This document shows, piece after piece, positions 35,506 to 45,246 of a stretch of 64,000 nt of DNA. Location: the NCBI RefSeq assembly GCF_003610455.1, contig NZ_RAQK01000001.1:1-64000 (forward strand), written 5' to 3'. A model generated the notes under the pieces. That model was not told the origin of the DNA. It made no database searches and saw only the letters and a list, made by a program, of their open reading frames with translations. A program made the translations under genes and the position numbers. The stretch comes from Sulfitobacter guttiformis (lineage in GTDB: Bacteria; Pseudomonadota; Alphaproteobacteria; Rhodobacterales; Rhodobacteraceae). The first letter of the stretch is position 1, and each line of letters starts with the position of its first letter.

Positions 35506-37635
35506 ATGCGCATACTCCTGATCCTCTTCCTCGCTCTGATGCCCCTGCGTGCCGCAGCACAGGATGCTGCCCTGCTGGTTGCTGACGAACTCTACATCAC
35601 CCGCGCGCGGGAACTGGTTGCCTCGGGAAATGTCGAAGCATTCCAGAACGGCGTTCGTCTGCGTGCCAGTATGATCCGTTATGATCAAGACACCGGCGCG
35701 CTCAGCATCGAAGGGCCGATCACCCTGACCCAGCAGGACGGTACGGTAATCACCGCAACCGCAGCTGAACTGGACGCCGACCTGCGCAATGGTATTCTCA
35801 AGGGCGCGCGTCTGGTTCTCAACCAGCAACTGCAACTGGCAGCCTTCCAGATCGACCGCGTCGACGGGCGTTATAGCCAGCTTTATAAAACTGCGGTGAC
35901 TTCGTGCCATGTCTGTGATGACGGCAGCGCCCCACTGTGGCAAATCAGGGCTAAAAGAGTGGTCTACGACGCGCTCGAAGAGCAGCTTTATTTTGACGAG
36001 GCCCAGTTCCGCATCGGACGAGTGCCCGTTTTCTGGCTTCCACGTCTGCGGCTGCCCGGACCAACAGTAGAGCGCGCTTCAGGCTTTCTGGTTCCGTCTG
36101 TCAGGACCACTTCGAACCTCGGCATCGGGATTAAAGTGCCCTATTTCCTGCGGTTGAGTGAAAAGCGTGACCTTACGCTTACGCCTTATCTGTCGAGCTC
36201 AACCAAAACACTGGAGTTCAGGTACCGTCAGGCCTACAGGACAGGCCGGATCCAGTTTGATGGGGCGTTTACCCGTGATGACATCTTCGCAGAGGACAAT
36301 CGCGGCTATCTGTTCGGGCGTGGCCTGTTTGCCCTGCCCCGCGATTACACCTTATATTTTGCGATCGAAGCAGTAAGTGATGATGGGTATCTCGACACCT
36401 ATGGCTACTCCGATGCGGACAGGCTTCGCTCGGAGCTTACAGTGAGCCGAGCGCGCCGTGACGAATACGTCCGTGCAAGTTTCTACAACTTCCAGTCTTT
36501 GCGTGATGACGAGCCGAATGAGACACTGCCGACACTTATCCTAGACGGCGAATACGAGCGGAGGTTTTTCCCGCGCGCGATCGGTGGCGAAGTTCGCGCC
36601 CGTCTTGTCGCCCACAGCCACCGGCGCCTGTCGGATGTCTCGACAGACGAGGACGGCGATGGCAATGCCGATGGCCGCGATGTGGCACGCCTGAATGCTC
36701 AGATCGACTGGTTGCGCAGTACGACCCTGCAAATGGGATTGCGAACCGATACCGAAATCGGGATTGCCTTTAACACGTTTAACATCTCGCAAGATGATCT
36801 GAACACGAATGATCCCTCCGAGGTCACCCCCCATGCCGCTTTCACTCTGCGGTATCCTCTCTCCAGAAGTGGCTCAACGGGTGTAAGCCACGTTCTCGAA
36901 CCTGTGGTGCAGCTGAGTTGGACCGGTGGCAACCGCCTCGACATCCCCAACGAGGAAAGCACGCTGGTCGAATTCGATCAGGGCAACCTATTGAGCTTGT
37001 CACGTTTCCCTCGTGCCGATCGCCGCGAGCGCGGGACCATGGCCGCTTTTGGTGTCGGATGGTCGCGGTTCAATCCCACAGGTTGGGATGCACAGCTTAG
37101 CGTTGGACAGGTATTTCGCAAAGAACTCGACAGTGACTTTACCACCAGCTCCGGCCTTGACGGTCTGTCCTCAGACATTCTGCTTGCAGGCCAGATCAGC
37201 TCCGGAACGGGGATAAGTTTCACCGGACGCAGCCTGTTTCAGGACGACTTGAGCCTGTCCAAAGCGGAAGTTCGTGGCGATTACGCATTTAAGCGTGGCC
37301 GCATCGGAGGCTCCTATATATGGCTCCAGCAGGATCTGGCCGAAGACCGCACAACGGAAGTTTCTGAGCTGACCGTTGATGGCAGCTACCGGATTAGCAA
37401 TTCATGGACTGCTTCGGCTAACTGGCGCTATGATGTTGCATCCGACCTTGCAGCCACAGCAGGCGCAGGATTACGTTATGAAAACGAGTGTGTGACACTC
37501 GATCTAAGTGTCAAACGCCGCTATACGACCTCAACAAGTGTTGAGCCCTCGACCGATTTCGGATTTAACGTCGGTCTGCGGGGCTTTTCCGCTGATACCG
37601 GAACAGAAAGATACGTGTCCTCATGTTCAAACTAA
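35506..37635 (+). CDS. lptD: LPS-assembly outer membrane protein LptD
   Basis: 709 residues. Signal peptide (1-18, ending AAAQ), LptA-like OstA domain (about 25-110; NVEAFQNGVRLRASMIRYDQDTGALSIEGPI), then the beta barrel with alternating strands to a C-terminus ending in aromatic/serine-rich strands. Two cysteines lie close together at about 130 (TSCHVCDDG) and others near the end (ENECVTLDLS, VSSCSN), consistent with the disulfides needed for maturation. It delivers LPS to the outer leaflet. The ATG at 35506, 4 bp after lptG, is preferred over an upstream open frame. The stop overlaps surA by 13 bp. Confidence 0.95.
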   Translation: MRILLILFLALMPLRAAAQDAALLVADELYITRARELVASGNVEAFQNGVRLRASMIRYDQDTGALSIEGPITLTQQDGTVITATAAELDADLRNGILKGARLVLNQQLQLAAFQIDRVDGRYSQLYKTAVTSCHVCDDGSAPLWQIRAKRVVYDALEEQLYFDEAQFRIGRVPVFWLPRLRLPGPTVERASGFLVPSVRTTSNLGIGIKVPYFLRLSEKRDLTLTPYLSSSTKTLEFRYRQAYRTGRIQFDGAFTRDDIFAEDNRGYLFGRGLFALPRDYTLYFAIEAVSDDGYLDTYGYSDADRLRSELTVSRARRDEYVRASFYNFQSLRDDEPNETLPTLILDGEYERRFFPRAIGGEVRARLVAHSHRRLSDVSTDEDGDGNADGRDVARLNAQIDWLRSTTLQMGLRTDTEIGIAFNTFNISQDDLNTNDPSEVTPHAAFTLRYPLSRSGSTGVSHVLEPVVQLSWTGGNRLDIPNEESTLVEFDQGNLLSLSRFPRADRRERGTMAAFGVGWSRFNPTGWDAQLSVGQVFRKELDSDFTTSSGLDGLSSDILLAGQISSGTGISFTGRSLFQDDLSLSKAEVRGDYAFKRGRIGGSYIWLQQDLAEDRTTEVSELTVDGSYRISNSWTASANWRYDVASDLAATAGAGLRYENECVTLDLSVKRRYTTSTSVEPSTDFGFNVGLRGFSADTGTERYVSSCSN

Positions 37636-38840
37636 AACCTGCTCTTGCCGCCCTCGGCCTTGCCGCTGTCCTTGCTGGTCCTGTTGCTGCGCAGAACCTC
37701 TTTGCCCCTGTGGCCACAGTCAACAACAGTGTTGTGACGGAATTCGAAGTCCAGCAGAGGGTGCGGTTCTTGCAGATCCTCAATGCACGCGGTGCAACGC
37801 GCAGTGCAGCTATTGAAAGCCTTATTGACGAGCGGCTGCGCGATGAGGCAATCAAAAGTGCGGGACTGGAAATCACCGACGAAGGCGTAGACGACTCACT
37901 TGAGGAATTCGCAGGCCGCGCCAGCATGACCCGAGCCGAGTTTACAAAAGCACTGGCAAGTGCCGGCGTTGAGGCAGGGACATTTCGCGATTTTGTTATC
38001 AATGGCGTGGCATGGCGCGATCTGATCCGTGCGCGCTACAATAGCCGTGTTACGGTATCCGAAGCAGAGATCGACCGTGCTTTGGCGAGCCAAAGTTCAG
38101 GCGGCTCCAGCATTCGTGTGTTGGTCTCCGAAATCATTATTCCCGCACCGCCCCCTCAGGCCGCGCGCGTTGGAGCATTGGCCGAGCAGATCGCACAGAG
38201 CACAACAACCGACCAATTTTCCAGCTTTGCGCGTCAGTACTCCGCCACAGCAACGCGCGGGGCTGGTGGACGTCTTCCTTGGCAGAACCTCAGTGACCTG
38301 CCTCCCGCATTGCAGCCACTTATCCTCGCGCTCTCACCGGGTGAGGTGACCCAGCCGCTTAATATTCCCAATGCCGTGGCATTGTTCCAGTTGCGTGACA
38401 TCGAAGAGACCGGCACCGCCGCGAAAACCTACTCCGCGATTGAATATGCTGCGTATTACATGACCGGTGGCCGCTCGGAGGCCACGTTGCAACAGGCCGC
38501 CAACCTCAAAACACAGGTGGATGTCTGCGACGACCTCTACGCTTTTGCAAAGGGCCAGCCCGAAGGCGTGCTGGAGCGCGAAACCACAACGCCAGATAAA
38601 CTGCCACAGGATTTCGCAATCGAGCTAAGCAAGCTGGACGAGGGCGAAGTCTCCACTGCGCTGACCCGCTCCGACGGTCAGGCACTGGTATTTCTGATGA
38701 TGTGTGGGCGCACCGCCGAGCAAAACGCCGAAGTTAGCCGCGAGGATGTCGCAAGTTCGATCCGTCAGCGCCGCCTGTCGGGCTTTGCCGATAGCCTATT
38801 GGCAGAATTGCGCAGCAACGCACGCATCAGCGTAAAATGA
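37623..38840 (+). CDS. surA: Periplasmic peptidyl-prolyl isomerase SurA
   Basis: 405 residues. Signal peptide (1-23, GPVAAQ), SurA N-terminal helical chaperone domain (about 30-150), one clear parvulin domain (about 165-260; FSSFARQYSATATRGAGGRLPWQNLSDLPPAL), and a less conserved C-terminal region. SurA chaperones outer-membrane proteins, including LptD, so the neighbourhood fits its client. It overlaps lptD by 13 bp and pdxA by 4 bp. Confidence 0.92.
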   Translation: MFKLKPALAALGLAAVLAGPVAAQNLFAPVATVNNSVVTEFEVQQRVRFLQILNARGATRSAAIESLIDERLRDEAIKSAGLEITDEGVDDSLEEFAGRASMTRAEFTKALASAGVEAGTFRDFVINGVAWRDLIRARYNSRVTVSEAEIDRALASQSSGGSSIRVLVSEIIIPAPPPQAARVGALAEQIAQSTTTDQFSSFARQYSATATRGAGGRLPWQNLSDLPPALQPLILALSPGEVTQPLNIPNAVALFQLRDIEETGTAAKTYSAIEYAAYYMTGGRSEATLQQAANLKTQVDVCDDLYAFAKGQPEGVLERETTTPDKLPQDFAIELSKLDEGEVSTALTRSDGQALVFLMMCGRTAEQNAEVSREDVASSIRQRRLSGFADSLLAELRSNARISVK

Positions 38841-39796
38841 AACCGGTTATCCTGACCTGCGGCGAGCCCGCAGGGATCGGTCCCGAAGTTGCAGCCCGTG
38901 CGTGGGCAGCGCTGTGTGACGCCATACCGATGGTCTGGCTGGGCGATCCTCGCCACCTGCCCGCAGGCACACCGCACCGCATTGTTGAGAGCATCGCACA
39001 GGCGGAGGGTATTCAAACCGGTGCGCTGCCTGTTTTGCCCTATCCTTTCGCCGGTAATGCAATCGCTGGTCACCCTGACATGGCCAATGCAGCGGGCGTG
39101 ATTGCGGTCATCGCCCGCGCTGTCGAATTGGTCACTTCGGGCGCTGCATCCGCCATTTGCACCGCCCCGATCCATAAAAAGGCTCTTAAAGACGGAGCGA
39201 ATTTTGCCTACCCCGGTCATACGGAATATCTTTCCGCGCTGGCTGGTGGTGTCGATGTGGTGATGATGCTCGCCTCAGAGCAATTGCGCGTTGTTCCTGC
39301 GACAATCCACATCGCCCTGTCGCAGGTGCCTGCGGCCCTCACCCCGGCGCTGCTGCGCCGCACAATAGAGATTACGCATACTGGCCTCCAGAACCAGTTC
39401 GGCATCCCTTCACCACGCATCGCAATCAGCGGGTTAAACCCCCATGCAGGCGAAGGCGGTTCTATGGGTCAAGAGGAGGTTGCCTGGATCGCATCATTGG
39501 TGCGTGATATGCAATCCGAGGGATACACACTTCAGGGTCCTCTGCCTGCTGACACAATGTTCCACGCCGCCGCCCGCGCCCGCTATGACGCGGCCATCGC
39601 CATGTACCATGATCAGGCATTAATCCCGATCAAAACCCTTGATTTTGATCGCGGCGTTAATGTTACGCTGGGCTTGCCGTTTATCCGCACCTCGCCGGAT
39701 CACGGCACGGCCTTTGACATCGCAGGCACAGGCGCCGCCAACCCTACAAGCATGATCGAGGCGATCCGCATGGCCCACAGGATGAGCGGATCATGA
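38837..39796 (+). CDS. pdxA: 4-hydroxythreonine-4-phosphate dehydrogenase
   Basis: 319 residues, standard length. EPAGIGPEV at the N-terminus, metal-ligand histidines in PGHTEYLS (about 135) and [14 protein letters not shown] (about 255-269), and [15 protein letters not shown] near the end. NAD-dependent step of pyridoxal phosphate synthesis. The ATGA overlaps on both sides show it is cotranslated with surA and rsmA. Confidence 0.95.
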   Translation: MKPVILTCGEPAGIGPEVAARAWAALCDAIPMVWLGDPRHLPAGTPHRIVESIAQAEGIQTGALPVLPYPFAGNAIAGHPDMANAAGVIAVIARAVELVTSGAASAICTAPIHKKALKDGANFAYPGHTEYLSALAGGVDVVMMLASEQLRVVPATIHIALSQVPAALTPALLRRTIEITHTGLQNQFGIPSPRIAISGLNPHAGEGGSMGQEEVAWIASLVRDMQSEGYTLQGPLPADTMFHAAARARYDAAIAMYHDQALIPIKTLDFDRGVNVTLGLPFIRTSPDHGTAFDIAGTGAANPTSMIEAIRMAHRMSGS

Positions 39797-40635
39797 GCGC
39801 GATCGACACATTGCCAACCTTGCGTCAGGTGATTGACACTCACGGCCTTCAGGCGCGCAAATCGTTGGGCCAGAACTTTTTGCTCGACCTAAACCTTACG
39901 GCGAAAATCGCGCGGCAAGCGGGCGATCTTACCTGTTGTGATGTCCTCGAAATCGGGCCCGGCCCCGGTGGTCTGACGCGTGGTCTGTTGTCCGAAGGCG
40001 CGCGCCGCGTGCTCGCCATCGAGAAGGACAGCCGCTGCATCCCCGCACTGGACGAGATCGCCGCCGCCTATGAGGGCCGCCTCCAAATCATCGAGGGTGA
40101 CGCACTCGAGGTAAACCCCTTGGCCTATCTGACACCGCCGATCCGCGTGGCCGCCAACCTGCCCTATAACATTGGCACAGAGCTTTTGGTACGCTGGCTC
40201 ACGCCGCCTGAATGGCCACCCTTCTGGGAGAGCCTCACACTGATGTTCCAACGCGAAGTGGCCGAGAGGATTGTGGCCAAGCCCGGCTCAAAGGCCTATG
40301 GTCGTCTGGCCCTGCTGGCCCAATGGCGCGCGGATGCGAAAATCGTGCTGCACCTGCCCCCGGAGGCCTTCACCCCGCCGCCGAAAGTCTCCAGTGCCGT
40401 TGTCCATCTGACAGCCCTTGCGCAGCCCCGCTTTCCCGCAGATGCTGCTATTCTCTCGCGCACAGTTGCGGCCGCGTTTAACCAGCGGCGCAAAATGCTG
40501 CGATCTGCGCTTAAGGGCACTGCACCCGACATCGAGGACCGCTTGATCGCCGCAGGTCTGAAACCGACCGACCGTGCCGAACAGGTACCGCTCGAAGGTT
40601 TTTGCGCCTTGGCCCGCGAATTGGCAAAGCCCTGA
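39793..40635 (+). CDS. rsmA: 16S rRNA dimethyladenosine transferase
   Basis: 280 residues. SAM-binding [14 protein letters not shown] (about 55-68), catalytic [11 protein letters not shown] (about 122-132), and the C-terminal helical domain. It dimethylates two adjacent adenines at the 3' end of 16S rRNA during 30S maturation; formerly called ksgA. Last gene of the lpt block, followed by a terminator. Confidence 0.96.
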   Translation: MSAIDTLPTLRQVIDTHGLQARKSLGQNFLLDLNLTAKIARQAGDLTCCDVLEIGPGPGGLTRGLLSEGARRVLAIEKDSRCIPALDEIAAAYEGRLQIIEGDALEVNPLAYLTPPIRVAANLPYNIGTELLVRWLTPPEWPPFWESLTLMFQREVAERIVAKPGSKAYGRLALLAQWRADAKIVLHLPPEAFTPPPKVSSAVVHLTALAQPRFPADAAILSRTVAAAFNQRRKMLRSALKGTAPDIEDRLIAAGLKPTDRAEQVPLEGFCALARELAKP

Positions 40636-40741
40636 GACCAGATCGGCACTTCCTGGATTTCCGCCCAGATCGTGATGATCTGTCAGCATGGAGTGGTGGC
40701 AGAGATATATTCCGCTGATCGCACCTGAACCTGCCGCGAAC

Positions 40742-40778
40742 AAAAAAAAGCCCCGCTTGCGCAGGGCTATTTTTATTT
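40742..40778. terminator. Bidirectional rho-independent terminator between rsmA and the DUF4167 gene
   Basis: AGCCC-cgcttgcgca-GGGCT with A8 before and ATTTTTATTT after. It can end both convergent transcripts, and it abuts the DUF4167 stop. Confidence 0.85.
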
Positions 40779-41376
40779 ATTCTGCCGCTTCGGGCTGGTC
40801 GCCGCCACCATTGGGGGCGTCGGCACTATCTTCTTTAGGCTTGGGCTTACGGCGCGGTGCACGGCGGGCTTTCGGTTTCGCCTCGGGTGTCTCGACCAGC
40901 GTGCTGACCTCGTCCTGTGAATCAGGCTCGGCGTCGGGCTGCGGTTGCTCACTTGCGTCTTCTACAGCGGGCTGTTCTGCGGATTCGCGTTCCTGACGCT
41001 CGGCGCGCTCACGGTCACGCTCCGACTGGCGCTCCCGATTAATACGGTCCTGCTCGTCGCGCTCCGCCTGCCGCTCGCGGTTGGCTTTTTCCTGCTCTTC
41101 GCGCTTAGCGTCGATTTCTTTCTGCGCCTCGCTCAGCATCCGTAGATAATGCTCGGCGTGCTGCTGGAAGTTCTCCATGGCAACACGGTCGTTACTCAGC
41201 TGGGCATCACGGGCCAGCTGGTTGTATTTCTCGATCACCTGACTGGGCGTGCCGCGCACCTTGCCTTCGGGACCCGAGCTGTCAAACACACGGTTGACGA
41301 CATTGCCACCTTGCGTATTGCCACCGCTACGGTTGCGGTTTTTGTTATTACGCGAGCGCGATCTTTGAGGTTTCAT
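40777..41376 (-). CDS. DUF4167 protein, probable RNA/ribosome-associated
   Basis: 199 residues. N-terminal basic Arg/Asn-rich segment (KPQRSRSRNNKNRNRSGG), the DUF4167 core (FDSSGPEGKVRGTPSQVIEKYNQLARDAQLSNDRVAMENFQQHAEHYLRML), then a long charged coiled-coil repeat of E/R/Q (about 95-150) and an acidic-basic tail. The domain is common in alphaproteobacteria; function unproven. The charge pattern suggests nucleic-acid or ribosome contact. It is near prmC-prfA on the same strand but separated by 197 bp. Confidence 0.85.
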   Translation of the reverse strand: MKPQRSRSRNNKNRNRSGGNTQGGNVVNRVFDSSGPEGKVRGTPSQVIEKYNQLARDAQLSNDRVAMENFQQHAEHYLRMLSEAQKEIDAKREEQEKANRERQAERDEQDRINRERQSERDRERAERQERESAEQPAVEDASEQPQPDAEPDSQDEVSTLVETPEAKPKARRAPRRKPKPKEDSADAPNGGGDQPEAAE

Positions 41377-41573
41377 AGAGGGGGTCAGCCTTTTGGTGCT
41401 GTTGTATCGGTCAGGCCATTCATGCGCATGGCGCAGATGAGAGGCACGTTGAGATGTTGGGCATAAGCCGCGCGGGAACGTAAATTACGTTCATCGCTGC
41501 AACATCCTAACTTTACCCTTCTTCACACCTCAGGGGCAAGAGAGAATACACCAAAAAACGATTCAAAATCGCA

Positions 41574-42410
41574 CTAAGCGGGATTTCTGGCACATATAAC
41601 ACGGTCCCGACCGTCCAGATCAGGCAGAATCGCCACATCCGCCCATCCGGCAATCCGGAAAATATTCTGAACCGCCTCGCCTTGTGACGCGCCTATTTCT
41701 GTCAGAACGCGACCTGTCGCGGTCAGATATCCCTGCGCTTGAGCAGCGATAACGCGGTACACACTGAGCCCGTCAGCGCCATCCGTCAGCGCCATCGCTG
41801 GCTCGTGAAGCGCCAATTCAGGTGCAACACCGCTCATCTCGGCTATGGCAAGATAGGGCGGATTACTCACGATCAGATCAAACCGTCCCTCAACAGAGGC
41901 AAGCCAGTCGGACTTGATGACATCCGCGCGCGCAGCTACTCCGTGCAGAACAGCATTGGCGCTGGCCTGCAGACACGCACTCTCGGACAAATCGACCCCC
42001 ATTCCAGTGGCGCTCGATCGCTCTGCCAGTAGCGTGACAAGAATGCATCCCGATCCTGTCCCCAGATCCAGAAGACGCTCGAACGGTTCGGCCAATGCCG
42101 CCTCTATCAGGCTCTCTGTTTCGGGCCGCGGGTCTAGCACCTCGCGGCTGATCTTGAACTTGCGTCCGTAAAACTCTCGCTCGCCCACAAGCTGGGAAAC
42201 AGGAACACGCACAGCGCGCAGTGCGATCAAATGCTCGTAACGCTCTGATATCTCGGGGGCAATTTCCTCAGGCGCAATAAGTGTGACGCGCGCGGCATCC
42301 ACGCGGGCGGCATGGGCCAACAGAAGCCGCGCATCACGGGCGGGATCAGGCACGCCAGCCGCCCGCAATTTCGCGGTCGCCGCAGCCATAGCAACAGCCG
42401 CCGTGGTCAC
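41574..42410 (-). CDS. prmC: Peptide chain release factor glutamine methyltransferase
   Basis: About 278 residues. N-terminal helical domain (AVAMAAATAKLRAAGVPDPARDARLLLAHA), REFYGRKFKISREVLDPRPETESLI, SAM loop DLGTGSGCILVTLL, and the glutamine-binding NPPY in LIVSNPPYLAIAE. It methylates the GGQ glutamine of RF1/RF2, and it lies directly after prfA, its substrate gene. The GTG at 42410 (10 bp after the prfA stop) matches the family start; the open frame upstream to 42458 would overlap prfA. Confidence 0.93.
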   Translation of the reverse strand: MTTAAVAMAAATAKLRAAGVPDPARDARLLLAHAARVDAARVTLIAPEEIAPEISERYEHLIALRAVRVPVSQLVGEREFYGRKFKISREVLDPRPETESLIEAALAEPFERLLDLGTGSGCILVTLLAERSSATGMGVDLSESACLQASANAVLHGVAARADVIKSDWLASVEGRFDLIVSNPPYLAIAEMSGVAPELALHEPAMALTDGADGLSVYRVIAAQAQGYLTATGRVLTEIGASQGEAVQNIFRIAGWADVAILPDLDGRDRVICARNPA

Positions 42411-42420
42411 GCGATTACCC

Positions 42421-43470
42421 TCACTGGCCCATCTCCGCCAACATCTTTGCCTGTGCATCCGCCGTCAGCGCGTCCACAATTTCGTCCAGATCGCCCTGCA
42501 TCACAGCATCAAGCTTATAAAGTGTGAGGTTGATGCGGTGATCGGTCATGCGGCCTTGGGGAAAGTTGTAGGTCCGTATCCGCTCGGAGCGATCCCCACT
42601 CCCGACCTGTGAGGCGCGGCTGTCGGACCGCTCTGTATCAATCCGCTGCCGCTCGGCATCATAAAGGCGGGTCTTGAGGACTTGCATCGCGATCTCGCGG
42701 TTGCGGTGCTGGGACTTCTCGGAGCTTGTTACGACAATTCCTGTGGGAATATGCGTGATACGAACAGCGGAATCAGTGGTGTTCACATGCTGCCCGCCAG
42801 CGCCGGAACTGCGGTAGGTATCAATGCGGATGTCCGTGGTCGCGATCTGGATGTCTACATCCTCCGCCTCCGGCAGCACAGCAACCGTTGCGGCAGAGGT
42901 ATGCACGCGACCTTGGCTTTCAGTGCTCGGAACACGCTGCACACGGTGGACGCCACTCTCGTACTTCAGACGCGCAAATACATTCTCGCCGGTAATATGC
43001 GCCACCACTTCCTTGATCCCGCCCAGCTCGGTCATCTGTTGCTCTATCAGATCGACCTTCCAGCCGCGTCCCTCTGCGTAACGGATATACATCCGCAGCA
43101 GATCACCCGCAAAAAGTGCCGCCTCGTCGCCGCCGGTTCCGGGCCGTATTTCCAACATCGCAGGCCGTGCATCCGCCTCGTCGCGGGGCAAAAGCGCCAG
43201 TTGCAGGCTCGCTTCTGCAGCGGGTATCGCGCTCTCGATCTCGTAGATCTCTTCACGGGCCATAGAGGTCATCTCGGGATCGCTCAGCATTTCGCGCGCG
43301 CCTTCAAGATTTTCGAGAAGCACGCGATAAGCCGCGATCTCCTCTACTACAGGTCGCAGATCGCTGTATTCCTTGGCCAACTTGGAAATATCCCCACCGC
43401 CCGTGCTCATTGCCGCCTCGAGGTACTCGAAACGGGCGGAAATTTGGGCGAGGCGATCCATGGGTATCAT
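42421..43470 (-). CDS. prfA: Peptide chain release factor 1
   Basis: 349 residues. [24 protein letters not shown] is the conserved domain 1-2 region, and the GGQ catalytic loop is in [17 protein letters not shown] (about 227-243). Releases peptides at UAA and UAG. Cotranscribed with prmC. Confidence 0.96.
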   Translation of the reverse strand: MIPMDRLAQISARFEYLEAAMSTGGGDISKLAKEYSDLRPVVEEIAAYRVLLENLEGAREMLSDPEMTSMAREEIYEIESAIPAAEASLQLALLPRDEADARPAMLEIRPGTGGDEAALFAGDLLRMYIRYAEGRGWKVDLIEQQMTELGGIKEVVAHITGENVFARLKYESGVHRVQRVPSTESQGRVHTSAATVAVLPEAEDVDIQIATTDIRIDTYRSSGAGGQHVNTTDSAVRITHIPTGIVVTSSEKSQHRNREIAMQVLKTRLYDAERQRIDTERSDSRASQVGSGDRSERIRTYNFPQGRMTDHRINLTLYKLDAVMQGDLDEIVDALTADAQAKMLAEMGQ

Positions 43471-43532
43471 GGATTGGGAAGTGGCCTATGAAATCACTTT
43501 GGTCAAGGGCGGCGTCATGGTATACTTTGGGC

Positions 43533-43838
43533 ATGAAACGCTTTGCAGCCATCTTCGCCTTTTGCACCCTGACTGGGGCCGCGCAAGCGCAGACCAAAAC
43601 CATCGATTGCTATTGCACCGACACCAGCGGCGCCCGCGTTGAGCTGGGCGAGTCGATCTGCCTTCAGGTCGGCGGCCGGATGTTCACGGCACAGTGCCAG
43701 ATGTCACTCAATGTGCCGATGTGGCGCGAAACGCAGAACGGCTGTCTCAGCTCAGAGGCCGTTCTACCGTTCAGCCCGCTTGGCGCGGGCACGCTCGATC
43801 AACCCGTCCAGACGTTTGCCGTTGACGCCCATATCTGA
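43533..43838 (+). CDS. Small secreted cysteine-containing protein of unknown function
   Basis: 101 residues with a signal peptide (MKRFAAIFAFCTLTGAAQA). The mature part has six cysteines (CYC, C, C and a GCLS), suggesting disulfides in the periplasm. No family recognised with certainty; similar short proteins occur beside prfA in related genomes only as far as I can guess. Its 3' end overlaps the convergent DUF1499 gene by 75 bp. Confidence 0.65.
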   Translation: MKRFAAIFAFCTLTGAAQAQTKTIDCYCTDTSGARVELGESICLQVGGRMFTAQCQMSLNVPMWRETQNGCLSSEAVLPFSPLGAGTLDQPVQTFAVDAHI

Positions 43839-44177
43839 TTTGCCAAACCGCAGCCTTGCATAAAGCTTGATCTGGTCGCCGTCCTGCTCGATCGTGGTGT
43901 AATCCGGAAAGCCCATCAGTTTCGAGCGCGTGATATAGGTCAAACGCCCCTCGCCCACGCCACCGGACAGCAACTCCGTGCGCGGCAGCGCCAGCATGCC
44001 CTGATGCAGGTCCGACAGCAGCCCCGGCGATGACTGCACCACACGCCCTGACCAGCCTTCGCCATCGGTGTTCTCTGCTTCACCGATGGGCCTGTGCCAG
44101 CGCGACACGTCCGAGGGCGCAAGCCGGATAAAAGCCATACCTGCAACGACAGCCAAAACCAAAATTAACCAAACCAT
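43764..44177 (-). CDS. DUF1499 family protein
   Basis: About 137 residues. An N-terminal membrane helix (MVWLILVLAVVAGMAFIRLAP) and the DUF1499-like domain (LTYITRSKLMGFPDYTTIEQDGDQIKLYARLRFGKSDMGVNGKRLDGLIERA). Function unknown. The ATG at 44177 has GGGATG six bases upstream; ATG 44186 is an alternative. The 3' end runs 75 bp into the opposite gene. Confidence 0.8.
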   Translation of the reverse strand: MVWLILVLAVVAGMAFIRLAPSDVSRWHRPIGEAENTDGEGWSGRVVQSSPGLLSDLHQGMLALPRTELLSGGVGEGRLTYITRSKLMGFPDYTTIEQDGDQIKLYARLRFGKSDMGVNGKRLDGLIERARAKRAER

Positions 44178-44227
44178 TATACGCATCCCTTTTTTACACC
44201 CGTCACTATGGCCCCGCGGGCCAGGCT

Positions 44228-45175
44228 CTATCTGTAAGCAACCCCAGGCAGGATGCACAGTATTTCGTAGAGTAAATTTGCCGCGGTCAGCGCGGTATTG
44301 CCACTGGGATCATAGGGCGGAGACACTTCTACAATGTCCGCCCCGACGATATTCAGCCCTTTGAAACCTCTAATAAGCTCCAGTGCTTGTGGAGTCGTGA
44401 GCCCGCCAATTTCGGGTGTGCCCGTGCCCGGCGCATAGGCGGGATCAAGACTGTCGATGTCATAGGTGATATAGGTTGGCGTATCTCCGATATCGCGACG
44501 GATTTCACCTGCAAGCTGTGCAAGGCTGCGATTCCACAGCTCCTCGGCGGGCCATTGCTGGAACCCCCATCCGACTGCTTCGGAGAAATCGGTCGCGGCA
44601 TAACCGGTACCGCGAATACCGATTTGGTAGGTTTTTTCAGGCCTGATCAGCCCCTCCTCGTAAGCACGGCGAAACACTGTGCCATGCGTCTCTTTCTCGC
44701 CGAACATCTCGTCGTTTACGTCCGCGTGTGCATCGATGTGGATGAGAGCAACAGGCCCGTGCCGCTTTGCCATGGCACGCAGGATCGGCAGCGTGATTGA
44801 ATGATCCCCCCCCATCGCTAGAGGCATGGCATCATACTTTAAAATCTCGTCGTAACTCTCTTTGATAATTGACAAACTATCCTTCAGCGAAAAAGTATTG
44901 ATCGCCAGGTCGCCAATATCAGCCACCTGCAAGCTGTCAAAAGGAGCAGCACCGCTGGCAAGGTTATAGGGGCGCAACATCGCAGATTCAGCACGGATTT
45001 GCTTTGGTCCGAAGCGGGTGCCCGACCGCCACGAGGTGCCGATATCCATCGGAATGCCCAAAACTGCCACATCCAGCCCCTTGAGATCATTGACCGAAGG
45101 CAGCCGCATAAACGTCCCCGGCCCGGAAAAGCGCGCCAGTTCGTTCCCGCCAATGGGTTGGTTCTTTTGGCTCAT
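44228..45175 (-). CDS. speB: Agmatinase-family ureohydrolase (copy 1)
   Basis: 315 residues, standard length. Mn ligands are visible in GGDHSIT (about 125), HIDAHADVND (about 150-159) and YDIDSLDPAYAPGTGTPE (about 235-252). Relatives split agmatine or guanidinobutyrate to urea; the exact substrate is not determined by sequence. The preferred start is ATG 45175 (MSQKNQP) with GGAGAG upstream; an earlier ATG at 45205 exists. Follows copy 2 on the same strand with a 71-bp gap. Confidence 0.9.
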   Translation of the reverse strand: MSQKNQPIGGNELARFSGPGTFMRLPSVNDLKGLDVAVLGIPMDIGTSWRSGTRFGPKQIRAESAMLRPYNLASGAAPFDSLQVADIGDLAINTFSLKDSLSIIKESYDEILKYDAMPLAMGGDHSITLPILRAMAKRHGPVALIHIDAHADVNDEMFGEKETHGTVFRRAYEEGLIRPEKTYQIGIRGTGYAATDFSEAVGWGFQQWPAEELWNRSLAQLAGEIRRDIGDTPTYITYDIDSLDPAYAPGTGTPEIGGLTTPQALELIRGFKGLNIVGADIVEVSPPYDPSGNTALTAANLLYEILCILPGVAYR

Positions 45176-45246
45176 TCCTAGCTCTCCACACCCTTTAGGG
45201 TTCATTTTATCTGCGCCGCTGATATGGCGAAAATTTTAACGCCCCC

